From contig JASAON010001531.1 of assembly GCA_030849065.1 (NCBI GenBank), positions 1 to 47,989 on the forward strand: DNA of 47,989 nucleotides, written 5' to 3'. Under the pieces are notes generated by a model. It saw only the letters and a program-made list of their open reading frames with translations, was not told the DNA's origin and ran no database searches. This document shows, piece by piece, positions 27,548 to 36,892 of the stretch. Numbering within the stretch: the stretch's first letter is position 1; each line of letters starts with the position of its first letter. The translations under genes were made by a program, and so were the position numbers. This DNA comes from Jaenimonas drosophilae. Lineage: Eukaryota > Euglenozoa > Kinetoplastea > Trypanosomatida > Trypanosomatidae.

Positions 27548-28876
27548 ATGATCCAGAACATTGCGGAGCGCTCTTGCTCCAACGAAGTAATGACATCAGA
27601 AGCACAACCATATTCTGAAACAACATCCAAGATGGCCACCTTTATGGATCCATCTTCAGTGATTCCCGATGTGTCTCCCCTCACCAACGATTCCGCCGTG
27701 AACTCCATCAATCTTGGTAGTGAAGCAATGAAGGCCTCCCGCGTGTACTGCCCAGACGGCAATTGGAACGAACGGGCTGAAGAAAATGATGCCAATGGTC
27801 TGTCCATCACACCACCACTTGTTGTTCATCATCGTATTGATTTACTGTCGCGTCAACAGAGTATTGATGTTGGCGTGGAGCCGCACCCACCACCTTCGTT
27901 GTGGCAACCATCCAGTCCAACAGACATTATTCCATCCAGCGCGTGCGCAGTGGGATGTTCTGAAGTTACTCTACGCAATCAGGCATCGAGCACTCCGTCA
28001 TGTGGTTCCATGAGACGCTCCTGGCTTGCTGGAGTGATTAGGAGTGTTGCCGTCTTTTGTGATATTCGAACAATTGGACGAGCGCTTCAGACGTCTCGTC
28101 GGTGGTATGACCTGTGGACCTCCGACTTTGTATGGAAGTACATCATCGTGGAAGTGCTGCACCTTGAACCCTTGTGGCATCTACACCACGTGAGGTGCAG
28201 TGCAGCATCTCGTGGTATTGCTTCTTCAGACAACAGTGTTGCAACAAGGGCAAGCTTCTACGATTTCTTTGTGCATGAGGTGATTTCATGCAGCGCCATC
28301 CTAGGGCAGTATGCCTTCACTGAGGAGGTGCCATCGTACAGCTCGCCCACGATGAACTTCCCATCATCATCCTCATCCTCTCCCCTACGTGCGAAACGAT
28401 GGAAGCACTTCTCCTACTACCGTGGCAGCCCACAGTGCCTGACGGCGGTGCGTCTTCACGTCGCTTCTGCCACACTTGGCCAGGAGCACCATAGTGTTGG
28501 CCGCGTTCAGCTCTCCTTTCAGGTGAAGAATGCCCTCTGGGAGACTATCTACGGCTGCTGCCGCTTCTCTCTCAGCTCAGGATGCTTCGTGCTGACGTGT
28601 CAGGCTGGTGGATCGTGTCATTGGAAGATGGTGATACGGGTGGACGTGTGTTGGGCCCCTGCTTCGTGTCAGCTTCCGAGTGACATCCAGCTGGACCTCA
28701 ACGTGTCTGACCTGAACACCACACCACACTATCCAAGTGATGGGTTGTTGGAGCTGCGCGAGCCTTCGTCTTTTGAATCGACGCTGCGTCATCCGGGTCT
28801 TCCATTCTTCTCCTTCTGCTTCGATCACTTCGATGTTGGCTGCGTGTTTTCGGTTCGGCGGGTCCATCCAGAATGA
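27548..28876 (+). CDS. F-box-like protein
   Basis: 442 residues from ATG 27548. The first 150 residues are polar and probably disordered. Residues about 159-200 fit an F-box: hydrophobic start WLAGVIRSVAVF, CDIRTIGRALQTSRRWYDLW in the place of the consensus dl..l..v.k.W..l, and DFVWKYI at the end (W196). F-box proteins bring substrates to cullin-1 ligases through Skp1. A Ser-rich loop (about 275-290) and a beta-rich C-terminal half (VGRVQLSFQVKNALWETIY, CHWKMVIRVDVCW) may be the substrate-binding part. The proline common at the F-box start is missing, so the call is moderate. Confidence 0.55.
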   Translation: MIQNIAERSCSNEVMTSEAQPYSETTSKMATFMDPSSVIPDVSPLTNDSAVNSINLGSEAMKASRVYCPDGNWNERAEENDANGLSITPPLVVHHRIDLLSRQQSIDVGVEPHPPPSLWQPSSPTDIIPSSACAVGCSEVTLRNQASSTPSCGSMRRSWLAGVIRSVAVFCDIRTIGRALQTSRRWYDLWTSDFVWKYIIVEVLHLEPLWHLHHVRCSAASRGIASSDNSVATRASFYDFFVHEVISCSAILGQYAFTEEVPSYSSPTMNFPSSSSSSPLRAKRWKHFSYYRGSPQCLTAVRLHVASATLGQEHHSVGRVQLSFQVKNALWETIYGCCRFSLSSGCFVLTCQAGGSCHWKMVIRVDVCWAPASCQLPSDIQLDLNVSDLNTTPHYPSDGLLELREPSSFESTLRHPGLPFFSFCFDHFDVGCVFSVRRVHPE

Positions 28877-29497
28877 AAGCTCCGTCCACGTGCATGCCAA
28901 CAACCATAACCTGCCTCCTTCTCCATGGGAGAGGCAGGTGAACGCTGACTTGCCTACAGGTGGTAGGGATGCTTTTATATCAAACATGCATCGGAACACC
29001 GATCTCATGTGTAGTGCGTTTCATGTGTCTGCGCAAAATATACGTGGTGATGGCTGAGATGAATTCGGCAGTACGTGCCTCGGCTACCACGTGTCTCTGC
29101 CCTTGATTTTTTCTTTCTTTCTTCCTCTCTTTGTGCTGTGAATGGCGTTTCTGGCCATGGCGGATGTTGGCTCCCCTCCGTCCTCAGACTCCGATGTGGC
29201 GTGGCAAGCGCGGTGCTACACACGTTTCCGAACTGAATGAAAGCACAAGAATTGATTGTCCCCACAATACGAAGTTAAGGTACACAAGACCATCAAATCT
29301 GAGTACTTCATTTTTGTATTCATATACATATATATATGTTCTATACGTGTTTTATTGGAAATGTATAAATGGTTGGTGATTTCCGGTGGTGCGTTGTTTA
29401 ATTTCCCAGCCTGCTCGATCTTTGTTTTGTGGATGATTCGTGTTGGTATTCAGCATCGAATATCATGAACCTTCCTTCTCCTATATATACGTGACTT

Positions 29498-29559
29498 GTT
29501 CTGTGGTAGAACGCCACCGGATAGAACTCACGCTAGGGCGTGAACGGTCAACGGTGATA
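29498..29559 (+). ncRNA. Possible H/ACA-like hairpin (speculative)
   Basis: Hairpin GTTC/GAAC (29498-29512, loop of 7) followed by a lower stem CACCG (29515-29519) with CGGTG (29552-29556). Two 8-nt unpaired arms (29520-29527 and 29544-29551) surround an upper stem TCACGC/GCGTGA with a TAGG loop (29528-29543). Two symmetrical arms around an upper stem is the shape of a pseudouridylation pocket, and ATA follows at 29557-29559 where an ACA/AGA-type box would sit. A canonical AGA box is absent. Strand and identity are uncertain. Confidence 0.2.
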
Positions 29560-30597
29560 TCAAAGTGTGGGCCTTCCGTCTCTACTTCACCATGGCAACT
29601 ACGTGTTTTATCATCTTTTTTTTGTTCTGTTTCTGTTTAGTTCATACGACGACTGCTTCTTTCATCACCGAGCCATCTTTTTTTTTTGTGATGTCTGAGC
29701 ATGTTTTTTGTTCTTTTTTTATGTTTTTTTTTCGTATGTGAGCTCAGCCATTCATTGAGTTGCCTTTCGTGTTACCAAAAAAAGAGTCAGAAGGATATCC
29801 TTCATGAAATTTGTGTTGAGCGGCTGTTCTTTCCTCCACCCTACAGATGCAAGAGTACTGCTTCTTTGTGCAGTGCGCACTTTCATGAATGGAAGAAGAC
29901 GTACATCCCACTGAGCTGAGGATGTTGTGTGCGACTTCTCTTACCCCCTTCCATTAACCTTATCTATCTTTCCTCATGATGGTATGATGGAAGGATATCT
30001 CAACGATTGGCACCTTCGTACAGAAAGCGATGGTGGTGCAATCTTGGTGAGAGTGGATGACGGAAAAAAAACTGCGTGCATGTGTTGTTGTTGTTGCCCT
30101 AAATTGTGCAGATTTTCCTTGGTGCGCAACGGAAAATCTACGTGCAATTCGTGTGTTACCTGCGCTTTGTTGTCTCTTTCATGTCCTTCACGCTCAAGTG
30201 CGGCTCTAATTTAACCCCGTTTTCTTGCGCAACCCATCTCACTTGATCTTTTTTTTTCCTGTTGTGTTTGTGGATGTGCTGCAAAAAGGTCTCTACAAAA
30301 AGTATTACTCCTTCTCCAACTCCGTTCTGTTGCTGTTTCTCAATCTATAACACAAGAAGAAGAAAACGCTTCACTACGATGGAGAGCTTTCATCGCCTGT
30401 TCACCCAGTCGAGATTGTTTGTGCGTTGTGTCTTACGTCTTAATGGGAATGAATCTGTGTTGAGCTCATGTGTGATGACGTCCAACAGTATCTCCTATTA
30501 CCTCGCTGTGTACGACTATAAAGGAAAAATACATATTCATAACAACATCAAAATCATTTCGGTGTAGAAGATAACCTGATGACCAACCGTATGTGCC

Positions 30598-30681
30598 ACC
30601 CCTTCTGTTTCTATCTTCGTCCATCCATCCTTGTGTTTCTTCTTCTCCATCCACTTACTCCGTATTACTTTTTTCTGTTAG
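30598..30681 (+). promoter_or_regulatory. Long pyrimidine tract and splice acceptor for CAF-1b
   Basis: About 80 bp that are largely C and T, ending in ctgttAG (30680-30681), 27 bp before ATG 30708. Translated in frame this tract looks like a hydrophobic leader, but it is better explained as the splice signal. Confidence 0.7.
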
Positions 30682-30707
30682 TGAAAGTGGTAGTTTGTGT
30701 TCTCAAT

Positions 30708-32444
30708 ATGCAGCCTCGTACATCAGGCAATGATAATGACGTGAATAGGCAGCCAATTCCATCATCGGCACTCCGGGCACGAACGTTGGAGATTGTCTGG
30801 CACTGTAGTGAGCGCAACGACGAGGCAGCACTGCTGGGCATTCAGAGCTCCTCCATTGAGGGCATCACGTCGGTGGATTACTGCACCAAAACTGGCAGAC
30901 TCATCACCACGGGTGGAGATGGCCGCCTTCGCATGTGGAGGCTGCACGAGTCAGCCATCTCGACGTGGCTCAACAAGCCCGCTGTCCTTCCAGGCGATGC
31001 ACGGCCCTCTTCTGGCCTCAGCGCGAAGCAGGGTGAATTACTCACAGCGTGTACGGAGCACATCAGCACCATGTCGGTGCCATGGATGCCGCTCTTGGCA
31101 CGGTGGTCTCCCCAGGGTGATCTGGTGGCCTCTGGGCACTGCGAGGGCAAAGTGTGTTTGTGGTGGCGTGAGCGCGGCTCCATAGACAATAACTCTGGTG
31201 AGGAGGTATGGAAGGACTACCGCCACTTATCTGGGCACCTCAACGACGTCTACGACCTCTGCTTTTCACCGGATTCCCAGTATCTTCTGAGTTGTAGCAG
31301 TGATGGCAGCATTGCCATCCACGACGTGGAGCACTCCACCATACCTGTTGTGATGAATCAAGATGCCCACAGCAAATTCTGCCGTGGGGTGGCCTGGGAC
31401 CCGTGGAATCGCCTCCTTCACACCTTTGGTTGTGGTCCAGCACTTCAGTGCTTCTCCATCATTCCGAAGCGCGACCACAGCCAACACCGCAGGATGCACT
31501 TGGCCAATCAACGACGCTGTCAGGGTGAATTCATTGGTGATACTTGTTCTCTGGCCTTTCGTCGCCCTAGTTGGTCTCCGGACGGCCTACTTCTCGCCGT
31601 GCCTTTTGGAAAGGCACCTCAATCAGCATCCTCTGCCGCCGACGCCGCCTTGATTGGTCCGTCCAGCGATGCGGGGCCACCTCCTGATGGGGAGATGCTG
31701 CACTGCATCAACATCTACGGACGTGGAGCACCAGACAAGCTGGCCGCACGTCTCGTTATGCGTGGATATAGTGAAATTCGTGGTGTGCAATGGGCGCCAT
31801 GCTTCCTCACCCCACTGTCCACCTCGGCGGCCTTCCCGTTGGTGATGGATGCCCAGGGAAGCCGAAGCAGCAGCAGCCCGAGCACCGCCGGTCGCAATGC
31901 GTCTGGGATGGAGGAGGAGGTGCCCGTGGCAGCGGGTGAGGTGGTGGAGCCACGACACGAGGAGATTTCAACATCGGAATCGTGGGGGCCGGCGGACTAC
32001 CGCATGGCCCTCGCCGCGTGGACGCCAGACTCCGTCATCGTCTTCACCACAGACAGCGCCTCGCGGCATAGCGATTTTACCGACCTCCACATGCGCTGCA
32101 TCACCGATGTGGCATGGAACAAGGACGCTACGATGCTCTTCACGGCCTCACTTGACGGGTACATCTCCGTCTTGTGCTTTGGTGATAGTCTCAGTGTGGC
32201 ACATCAACTCCCCACCTTTTCAACGTCCCCCTTGACACACCGCGTTGTGCAGGTGCTTTCCGGCTTGGATGAGCTGAGTAAGGCTGTGGAGGCGAAGCGA
32301 TGCGCCAAGGCGGAGGCACATGCTGCGGCAGATGCAGCCCCTGCCGTTGCGGTTGTGAAAAAGAAAAAGAAGCTCGAGGGAGCCCCCGTGGAGGTGATGG
32401 AGCTGGATCAGCTGGCCACACTGCTAGAGGAAGGCACGATGTAG
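30708..32444 (+). CDS. CAF-1b: Chromatin assembly factor 1 subunit B (WD-repeat histone chaperone subunit)
   Basis: 578 residues (human p60 has 559). CAF-1 deposits H3-H4 on newly replicated DNA; in trypanosomes it has also been linked to epigenetic silencing. WD-repeat blocks follow the CAF-1B order: LEIVWHC at the N-terminus, GRLITTGGDGRLRMWRL, PLLARWSPQGDLVASGHCE, VYDLCFSPDSQYLLSCSSD, FCRGVAWDPWNRLLHTFG with LQCFSI, FRRPSWSPDGLLLAVPFG (from F284), and CITDVAWNKDATMLFTASLDGY near the C-terminus. The pair FRRPSWSPDG...PFG and the late DGYISVL blade are specific for CAF-1B over other WD proteins. The tail is basic (VKKKKKLE). An upstream in-frame ATG (30579) would add 43 residues encoded by the splice tract, so I reject it. 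Confidence 0.87.
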   Translation: MQPRTSGNDNDVNRQPIPSSALRARTLEIVWHCSERNDEAALLGIQSSSIEGITSVDYCTKTGRLITTGGDGRLRMWRLHESAISTWLNKPAVLPGDARPSSGLSAKQGELLTACTEHISTMSVPWMPLLARWSPQGDLVASGHCEGKVCLWWRERGSIDNNSGEEVWKDYRHLSGHLNDVYDLCFSPDSQYLLSCSSDGSIAIHDVEHSTIPVVMNQDAHSKFCRGVAWDPWNRLLHTFGCGPALQCFSIIPKRDHSQHRRMHLANQRRCQGEFIGDTCSLAFRRPSWSPDGLLLAVPFGKAPQSASSAADAALIGPSSDAGPPPDGEMLHCINIYGRGAPDKLAARLVMRGYSEIRGVQWAPCFLTPLSTSAAFPLVMDAQGSRSSSSPSTAGRNASGMEEEVPVAAGEVVEPRHEEISTSESWGPADYRMALAAWTPDSVIVFTTDSASRHSDFTDLHMRCITDVAWNKDATMLFTASLDGYISVLCFGDSLSVAHQLPTFSTSPLTHRVVQVLSGLDELSKAVEAKRCAKAEAHAAADAAPAVAVVKKKKKLEGAPVEVMELDQLATLLEEGTM

Positions 32445-32831
32445 CTCACACGATCTCTCCACCATCAATGATTGTTGTCGCAGGCAGTTGTATACCGCCC
32501 ACGTCCTTAGAAACCACCTCATAGAACTGCCCAAGAGAGTTTAAGACACACCAACATACAAAACATAGCTTACCCGCGTGCAAATGAATGAATGTACTGG
32601 TAGTCCACCTCCTAATCATTTGCTGAATTCATGCTACATTCATTCTTCATTCTTCATCTCCATTGTGCAGGTTTCTATCCACACGCATTGCGCCAGCTCT
32701 TCATCATCTTTGCTGGAATCAATTTAGTCAAGGAGCATTGTGTGGTGTGTATTGTCCGTCATCGCACTCAACAGACACACATACATACATCTTTTTCTTA
32801 TCTTCAGCCCAAACAGCAAAGCGTCATACAC
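32445..32831 (+). other. Intergenic UTR region
   Basis: Non-coding. The pyrimidine run 32791-32805 ends in AG 32806-32807, 25 bp before the Nup96 ATG. An upstream in-frame ATG at 32631 would lie before this acceptor. Confidence 0.55.
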
Positions 32832-35492
32832 ATGAGCTTTTCAGTTGTGGAGAATTCCGCCCTCCTCGGCAAGCCGCGGACGGTGACGGGTGGGGCGAGT
32901 GGCAATGATCCAATGGATGATGTGCGCTCCACCTTGACGCAGCTCACCGCACGTGCACAGCGCATTGGTCTGGAAAACGTGGATTCACGAGTGGTGCGAA
33001 ATGGACGCAGCCTCTATGACTTATCTGCCAAGGCCGCAGAAGAGGCACGTCAGCGGGCGAAGCGGGCGGGCGGTGATGGATCCACCTACGGTGCTGCCCA
33101 AGCATCGGAGGAACTCTTCATGGCGAAGCAGCTCGGCTTTGATGTGCAGGAGCAACAGCGGCTGCTTCACCACATTCAAAAGAACGAGGCACAATTGGCA
33201 GCAGACTTATGCAGCAATGAAACCACAGCGGTAGGGGGCTTGGGTGCCTACTACTCACCCGGTGAGGCAAGTGGGGAAGGACGTGGAGAGGTGGACACGA
33301 TTGTGGCACGTCTCAAGAACGAAATTCTTCTGCAGACGCAGTGCACCGTGCACCGCCGTGAGAAGGAGCGCGCACAGGAGCAGGAGTATACCGTCTTCCG
33401 TGCGGCATGGAACAGCTACTACCTCTCTCTGGCAGATCATTTGGAGTCTCTGTCCATGACACGTGGACCTGAATCCAAGAATCTTAACACCACCGCCACA
33501 CGACCCTCGAATGGGGGTGCGAGGATGCGTAGCACCGGCAGTGTGGCGGACTTCTTGGCCAGTGACTCCCCTGCGGCACTCGAGGCCAACTTGAAGGCGG
33601 CGGGTTTTGCCCAGATGGTGCGCAGCGTGCCTCCGTCGCAGTGGTGCACCCACTTCGCCGCCTACGCCACGGAGCAGAGCTCGCCCACCTCCGAGGATAC
33701 GGCCATGTTGTGGGCCACGGCGGAGCTACTCCTGGAGCCGGTCTTTCGTGCAGGATCTGCCGCGACGGTAATGACCTACGTTGGCTCCAGCCGCTATGTG
33801 ATGGAGCGCAAGTCCTTTAGCCGCCTTCTTTCCACTACAATGCGGATTGATCCAACACGGTTTGAAGAGGTGGCGAGCATGAGTGCCTCACGGGTATTGG
33901 AGGTGTTGGCGAGGAGTAGCAGTGCTAGCAATCCATGGATGCACGTCTTCCTTGCCATGCGTTGTGGACGATATGATGTGGCCGTGCTCGCTGCCGAGCG
34001 CATTGGCTCCGCCGCCGTCAGCGCTGCCCTCGAGGCCTACACCAAGGCTCACGCCGCACAACTGCACACCATTCCATCTGCCGGGGCAGATGTTCGTGAG
34101 CTGTACGCGGAGGCGGAAACCCGCGATGACGTTTACCGTCAAGCGGTGTTGTTTCTTCTCTTGGTTGGCCAGACAGGGGAGAGCGCCGATGTGGTGCACC
34201 GCACGATGCTGAGCCTCTGCCGTCAGGTGGCATCCTCCATTGAGGATGCCCTGTGGCTGCGTCTGGCCTGTGTACGCACAGTGGAGGAATCCGCCAAGGC
34301 CAACAACATTCAGAGTCTCGCCTACCTTCAAAAGGCACTGTTGGAGGACTTGCAGGACCTCATTGTCATTGCGCACGGGAACGTGCCGCGGTTGGCATGC
34401 TTCTTGATGCATGCGCTCCTCCCATGTACGGGTCTGCGCCTTCTTCTGGAGCAGGAGGCCACCTACGTGGATGGCCTGCATTTGGTCCTCTGCCTCAACG
34501 CCGGTGATATGCTCCTGTGCTCCGCCCAGGAGACGCCGATTGACCTTGCGCGCCACTTGATGCGCTACTGCACCTTGGTGTTGATGGATCTGGACCGACG
34601 AGTGCAGGGGAGTGTGGTGGCGGGTACGTCCGTCTTTCACTACTTCCACAAAACCGGTCTGGAAGATTCCTTCGTGGACTTCTGCCAGAGCGAGGCGGTG
34701 TGCGGGCGATTGTTTGGTCATGCCGGCACCGGCTACGCCATTGGTGGGCATAATGCGGCACTGTTGGTGGCACAGCCGCCTTCACCAGAGCTGATGAAGG
34801 CCATGACCGCCGTTGCGGAGCTGGCCGCCACGCGCAACAACGCCTGCACCGCCGTACACGTCTTTCTGGTGCTGGCCAACGCCGCCTACACCACGCAGAA
34901 GGAGTCTGTCATGTACTCCGCCCTCTCACGTGCACTGCAGGTTATCTCACCCGCCATGGCGCAGGGTTTTCATCTTCCCCCGCACAGTACCGCGGCGGCA
35001 TCTATCTTCATGCAGGCCGCCCAGCTCCGTCACTGGATTCGCCACATCCGCACAATGAGCTCCACGAGTGTGGATGAGCTCTCCACCATGGATATCCAAT
35101 CCTTTGAGCTGTTATGTGTCTTGGCTGATGTGTTTGCGTCGGAGGCACAGGGCAACTTAGAACATGCCCTCTCCGTCTTCTTCACCTTACCCTTCGTGCC
35201 ACAGTCCATGGTGGAGGATTTGGATGTGTGCGTCGAGCGCTACACCAGCCGATCCTCCGCCAACTTGCTCACCGGTGTCGCTGCCATCATCCCCATCGTC
35301 TTTCGTGCAGCAATGGCGCTGCTGAACCTCTACAGCAGTGAGGCAGATGATGCAAGCCAGGAGAAGCGCTATCAGCTCACACAGCGAATGAAGGTTGTGG
35401 CGGAGTGGGTGAAGCGCTGCAGCCGCGCCGTGCACACCTACCGTGAGTGTCCGCCGGAGGTCCTGGAGCTTGAGAGTCAGTACCTCAAGTGA
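32832..35492 (+). CDS. NUP96: Nucleoporin Nup96/Nic96 (Nup93 family)
   Basis: 886 residues from ATG 32832 (Nup93/Nic96 about 820-840). An inner-ring scaffold component of the nuclear pore. After a polar N-terminus with a possible coiled coil (DDVRSTLTQLTARAQRIGLE) the protein is alpha-solenoid. Family-like stretches: NPWMHVFLAMRCGRYDVAVLAAE (the Nup93 YALLRNG-DY-AA region), SIEDALWLRLACVR (Nup93 EDYLWLKL), and LQKALLEDLQDLIV followed by YVDGLHLVLCLNAGDML (Nup93 LLEDYGE ... HVALVLF...LL). The C-terminal ~200 residues are also helical and end in ESQYLK. The match is by motif order, not by strong identity, as expected for this divergent family. Confidence 0.78.
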   Translation: MSFSVVENSALLGKPRTVTGGASGNDPMDDVRSTLTQLTARAQRIGLENVDSRVVRNGRSLYDLSAKAAEEARQRAKRAGGDGSTYGAAQASEELFMAKQLGFDVQEQQRLLHHIQKNEAQLAADLCSNETTAVGGLGAYYSPGEASGEGRGEVDTIVARLKNEILLQTQCTVHRREKERAQEQEYTVFRAAWNSYYLSLADHLESLSMTRGPESKNLNTTATRPSNGGARMRSTGSVADFLASDSPAALEANLKAAGFAQMVRSVPPSQWCTHFAAYATEQSSPTSEDTAMLWATAELLLEPVFRAGSAATVMTYVGSSRYVMERKSFSRLLSTTMRIDPTRFEEVASMSASRVLEVLARSSSASNPWMHVFLAMRCGRYDVAVLAAERIGSAAVSAALEAYTKAHAAQLHTIPSAGADVRELYAEAETRDDVYRQAVLFLLLVGQTGESADVVHRTMLSLCRQVASSIEDALWLRLACVRTVEESAKANNIQSLAYLQKALLEDLQDLIVIAHGNVPRLACFLMHALLPCTGLRLLLEQEATYVDGLHLVLCLNAGDMLLCSAQETPIDLARHLMRYCTLVLMDLDRRVQGSVVAGTSVFHYFHKTGLEDSFVDFCQSEAVCGRLFGHAGTGYAIGGHNAALLVAQPPSPELMKAMTAVAELAATRNNACTAVHVFLVLANAAYTTQKESVMYSALSRALQVISPAMAQGFHLPPHSTAAASIFMQAAQLRHWIRHIRTMSSTSVDELSTMDIQSFELLCVLADVFASEAQGNLEHALSVFFTLPFVPQSMVEDLDVCVERYTSRSSANLLTGVAAIIPIVFRAAMALLNLYSSEADDASQEKRYQLTQRMKVVAEWVKRCSRAVHTYRECPPEVLELESQYLK

Positions 35493-35838
35493 TGATGATG
35501 ATGATACCACGCCTACAACGGATCGAAGGTGGACGAGGGTGTGTGTGGAGAGGGAAGGTGGCGCTGGAGGAGTACAGTGTGCTGCATGACCCCACCCAAA
35601 CAGATGTGCCACTGCATTAAGACCATAGAGAAACAAGACGTGTGCTGGCTCTTGTCGGTAGTGGCAGTGCCGTGGTCCCCATGACGACCTAAAGTTGGCT
35701 AAGAAGGTTGTGTACGTTCGAGGTGCGTACAACGTGTGCGCGCCTGCCCATCTTGGTGATGAGCCACTTTTTCAGTGTGCCTACCACATCAATCATTATT
35801 TTCTTGTTGTTGTTGTTTTTCTGAAGGTAGCGTGGGCA
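35493..35838 (+). other. Intergenic UTR region
   Basis: Non-coding; (GAT)n just after the Nup96 stop. A GTT/T-rich tract 35802-35823 with AG 35825-35826 is the acceptor for the next gene. Confidence 0.55.
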
Positions 35839-36690
35839 ATGACCACTTCGAAGGAGGAGCAATGGCATCAACAACTTCTTGTCCTTGCCACAGACATCGC
35901 GGTGCTCTACGACCACTTCACGGAACGGTTTCCCAATCCCAACTCATCTGCCTCGCAGTCCACCGTGGCGGAGCTCATTCGTGACTTTCAGGAGCTCTTT
36001 GATGCATCCAAGATGGAGTACCTTCACTACGCTGGGGGCACCAATGCCCATCGTACACCGTACCACCCATCCATCGTGCAAGATATCCTGCAGTTGTGTG
36101 CGGCCTACCTCTACATCCCACGTGATGCTGCACGTCCTCACGTACACTACTTTGGATTGTTAGCCACCTACTTCATGTTCACCACACAACCGGCACAATC
36201 GAAGGCCTCAACGCTGCCACCCACAAAAGTGCGCGTTGGCACCTACATTCTGCAGGAGATGTTAAGGCTGCATGACGCTGGGCCAATTGAGGGTCCTGAT
36301 GCCGCCAACGGGCAATCTGCCCCACCCGCTCCCCACACATCATCCTCTGGTCGTGGCTTTTCTGAACTGGAGCTGCACGTGATGACGATGATGCACAAGT
36401 ATCGAGCATGGCAGATGCAGCCCTACGTCAACGTGGCACCGTACCTCACCGCCATCATGAAGGCCCATGACCGAAGCGGATCTCCACTCCTTCAGCACGG
36501 CATTGCATCGCCAATAGGCGCCTCGAGCCCCGTTGCGTCGATGATGCACTCCTTCGTGATGCCGTCATCGCAATCTTCTGCATTTGGCACACAAGGTGGC
36601 GTCATGGAGAGCTCCACACTTCTAGAGGATGCCAGCTTCCAGGCTGACCTCGCACAGTACACAAACATGACACAACAACTTGGGCTGTGA
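35839..36690 (+). CDS. SNAPC1 (SNAP43)-like snRNA/SL RNA transcription factor subunit, tentative
   Basis: 283 residues from ATG 35839, 13 bp after AG 35825-35826; the upstream extension lacks an ATG. The first ~130 residues follow the human SNAPC1 pattern: a helix with ITYR-like spacing (QQLLVLATDIAVLYDHF), ELIRDFQELFDASKMEYLHYAG (SNAPC1 FTELWRSMKFG..F), ILQLCAAYLYIP (LALAWRYFLPP), then HYFGLLATYFMFTTQPAQSK and KVRVG (GALYLLYGLYNTQLCQPKQKIRV). In trypanosomes the SNAPc complex binds the spliced-leader RNA promoter. The C-terminal half is Ser/Pro-rich with a Met-rich stretch and has no known motif. Identity is low, so a structure comparison is needed before trusting this. Confidence 0.45.
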   Translation: MTTSKEEQWHQQLLVLATDIAVLYDHFTERFPNPNSSASQSTVAELIRDFQELFDASKMEYLHYAGGTNAHRTPYHPSIVQDILQLCAAYLYIPRDAARPHVHYFGLLATYFMFTTQPAQSKASTLPPTKVRVGTYILQEMLRLHDAGPIEGPDAANGQSAPPAPHTSSSGRGFSELELHVMTMMHKYRAWQMQPYVNVAPYLTAIMKAHDRSGSPLLQHGIASPIGASSPVASMMHSFVMPSSQSSAFGTQGGVMESSTLLEDASFQADLAQYTNMTQQLGL

Positions 36691-36892
36691 CACAAACGTA
36701 CGTACGTCCTCTCCACTTTCTTCATTGTTATGTGCCTCTCTGTCGTTGGGTGTACTCACCAATACGCTGTACTGATCAATCCAGCATTCATAGCCTCTCT
36801 CTCTCTCTCTCTTCGTTGAAACTGTGCGCGAAGCAGTGTGCCTGTACGTGGTTAAGATAGAGCAAACACGCACGCCACACGCACGTACTCTT

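Larger units (their letters stand above)
28877..30707 (+). other. 1.8-kb spacer without a supported protein gene
   Basis: The longest gap in the window. AT-rich parts near 29310-29340 and 29480-29490, many T-runs (29610-29740), no frame with protein-like composition. A compact dyad structure lies at 29498-29559 (separate entry). C-box-like GTGATGA near 30471 and CTGA near 30577 are too far apart and lack a terminal stem. The long pyrimidine-rich segment 30598-30679 belongs to the next gene's acceptor. Confidence 0.5.

Noticed and set aside
29491..29560. tRNA candidate based on a D-arm-like TGTTCTGTGGTAGAAC
   Set aside because: The acceptor stem and T arm cannot be formed; no B box.
30579..30707. 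Hydrophobic N-terminal extension of CAF-1b that looks like a signal peptide
   Set aside because: It is the translated polypyrimidine tract upstream of the acceptor AG at 30680-30681; CAF-1b is nuclear.
32631..32831. 67-residue N-terminal extension of Nup96
   Set aside because: It lies before the acceptor at 32806-32807 and has no Nup93-like sequence.
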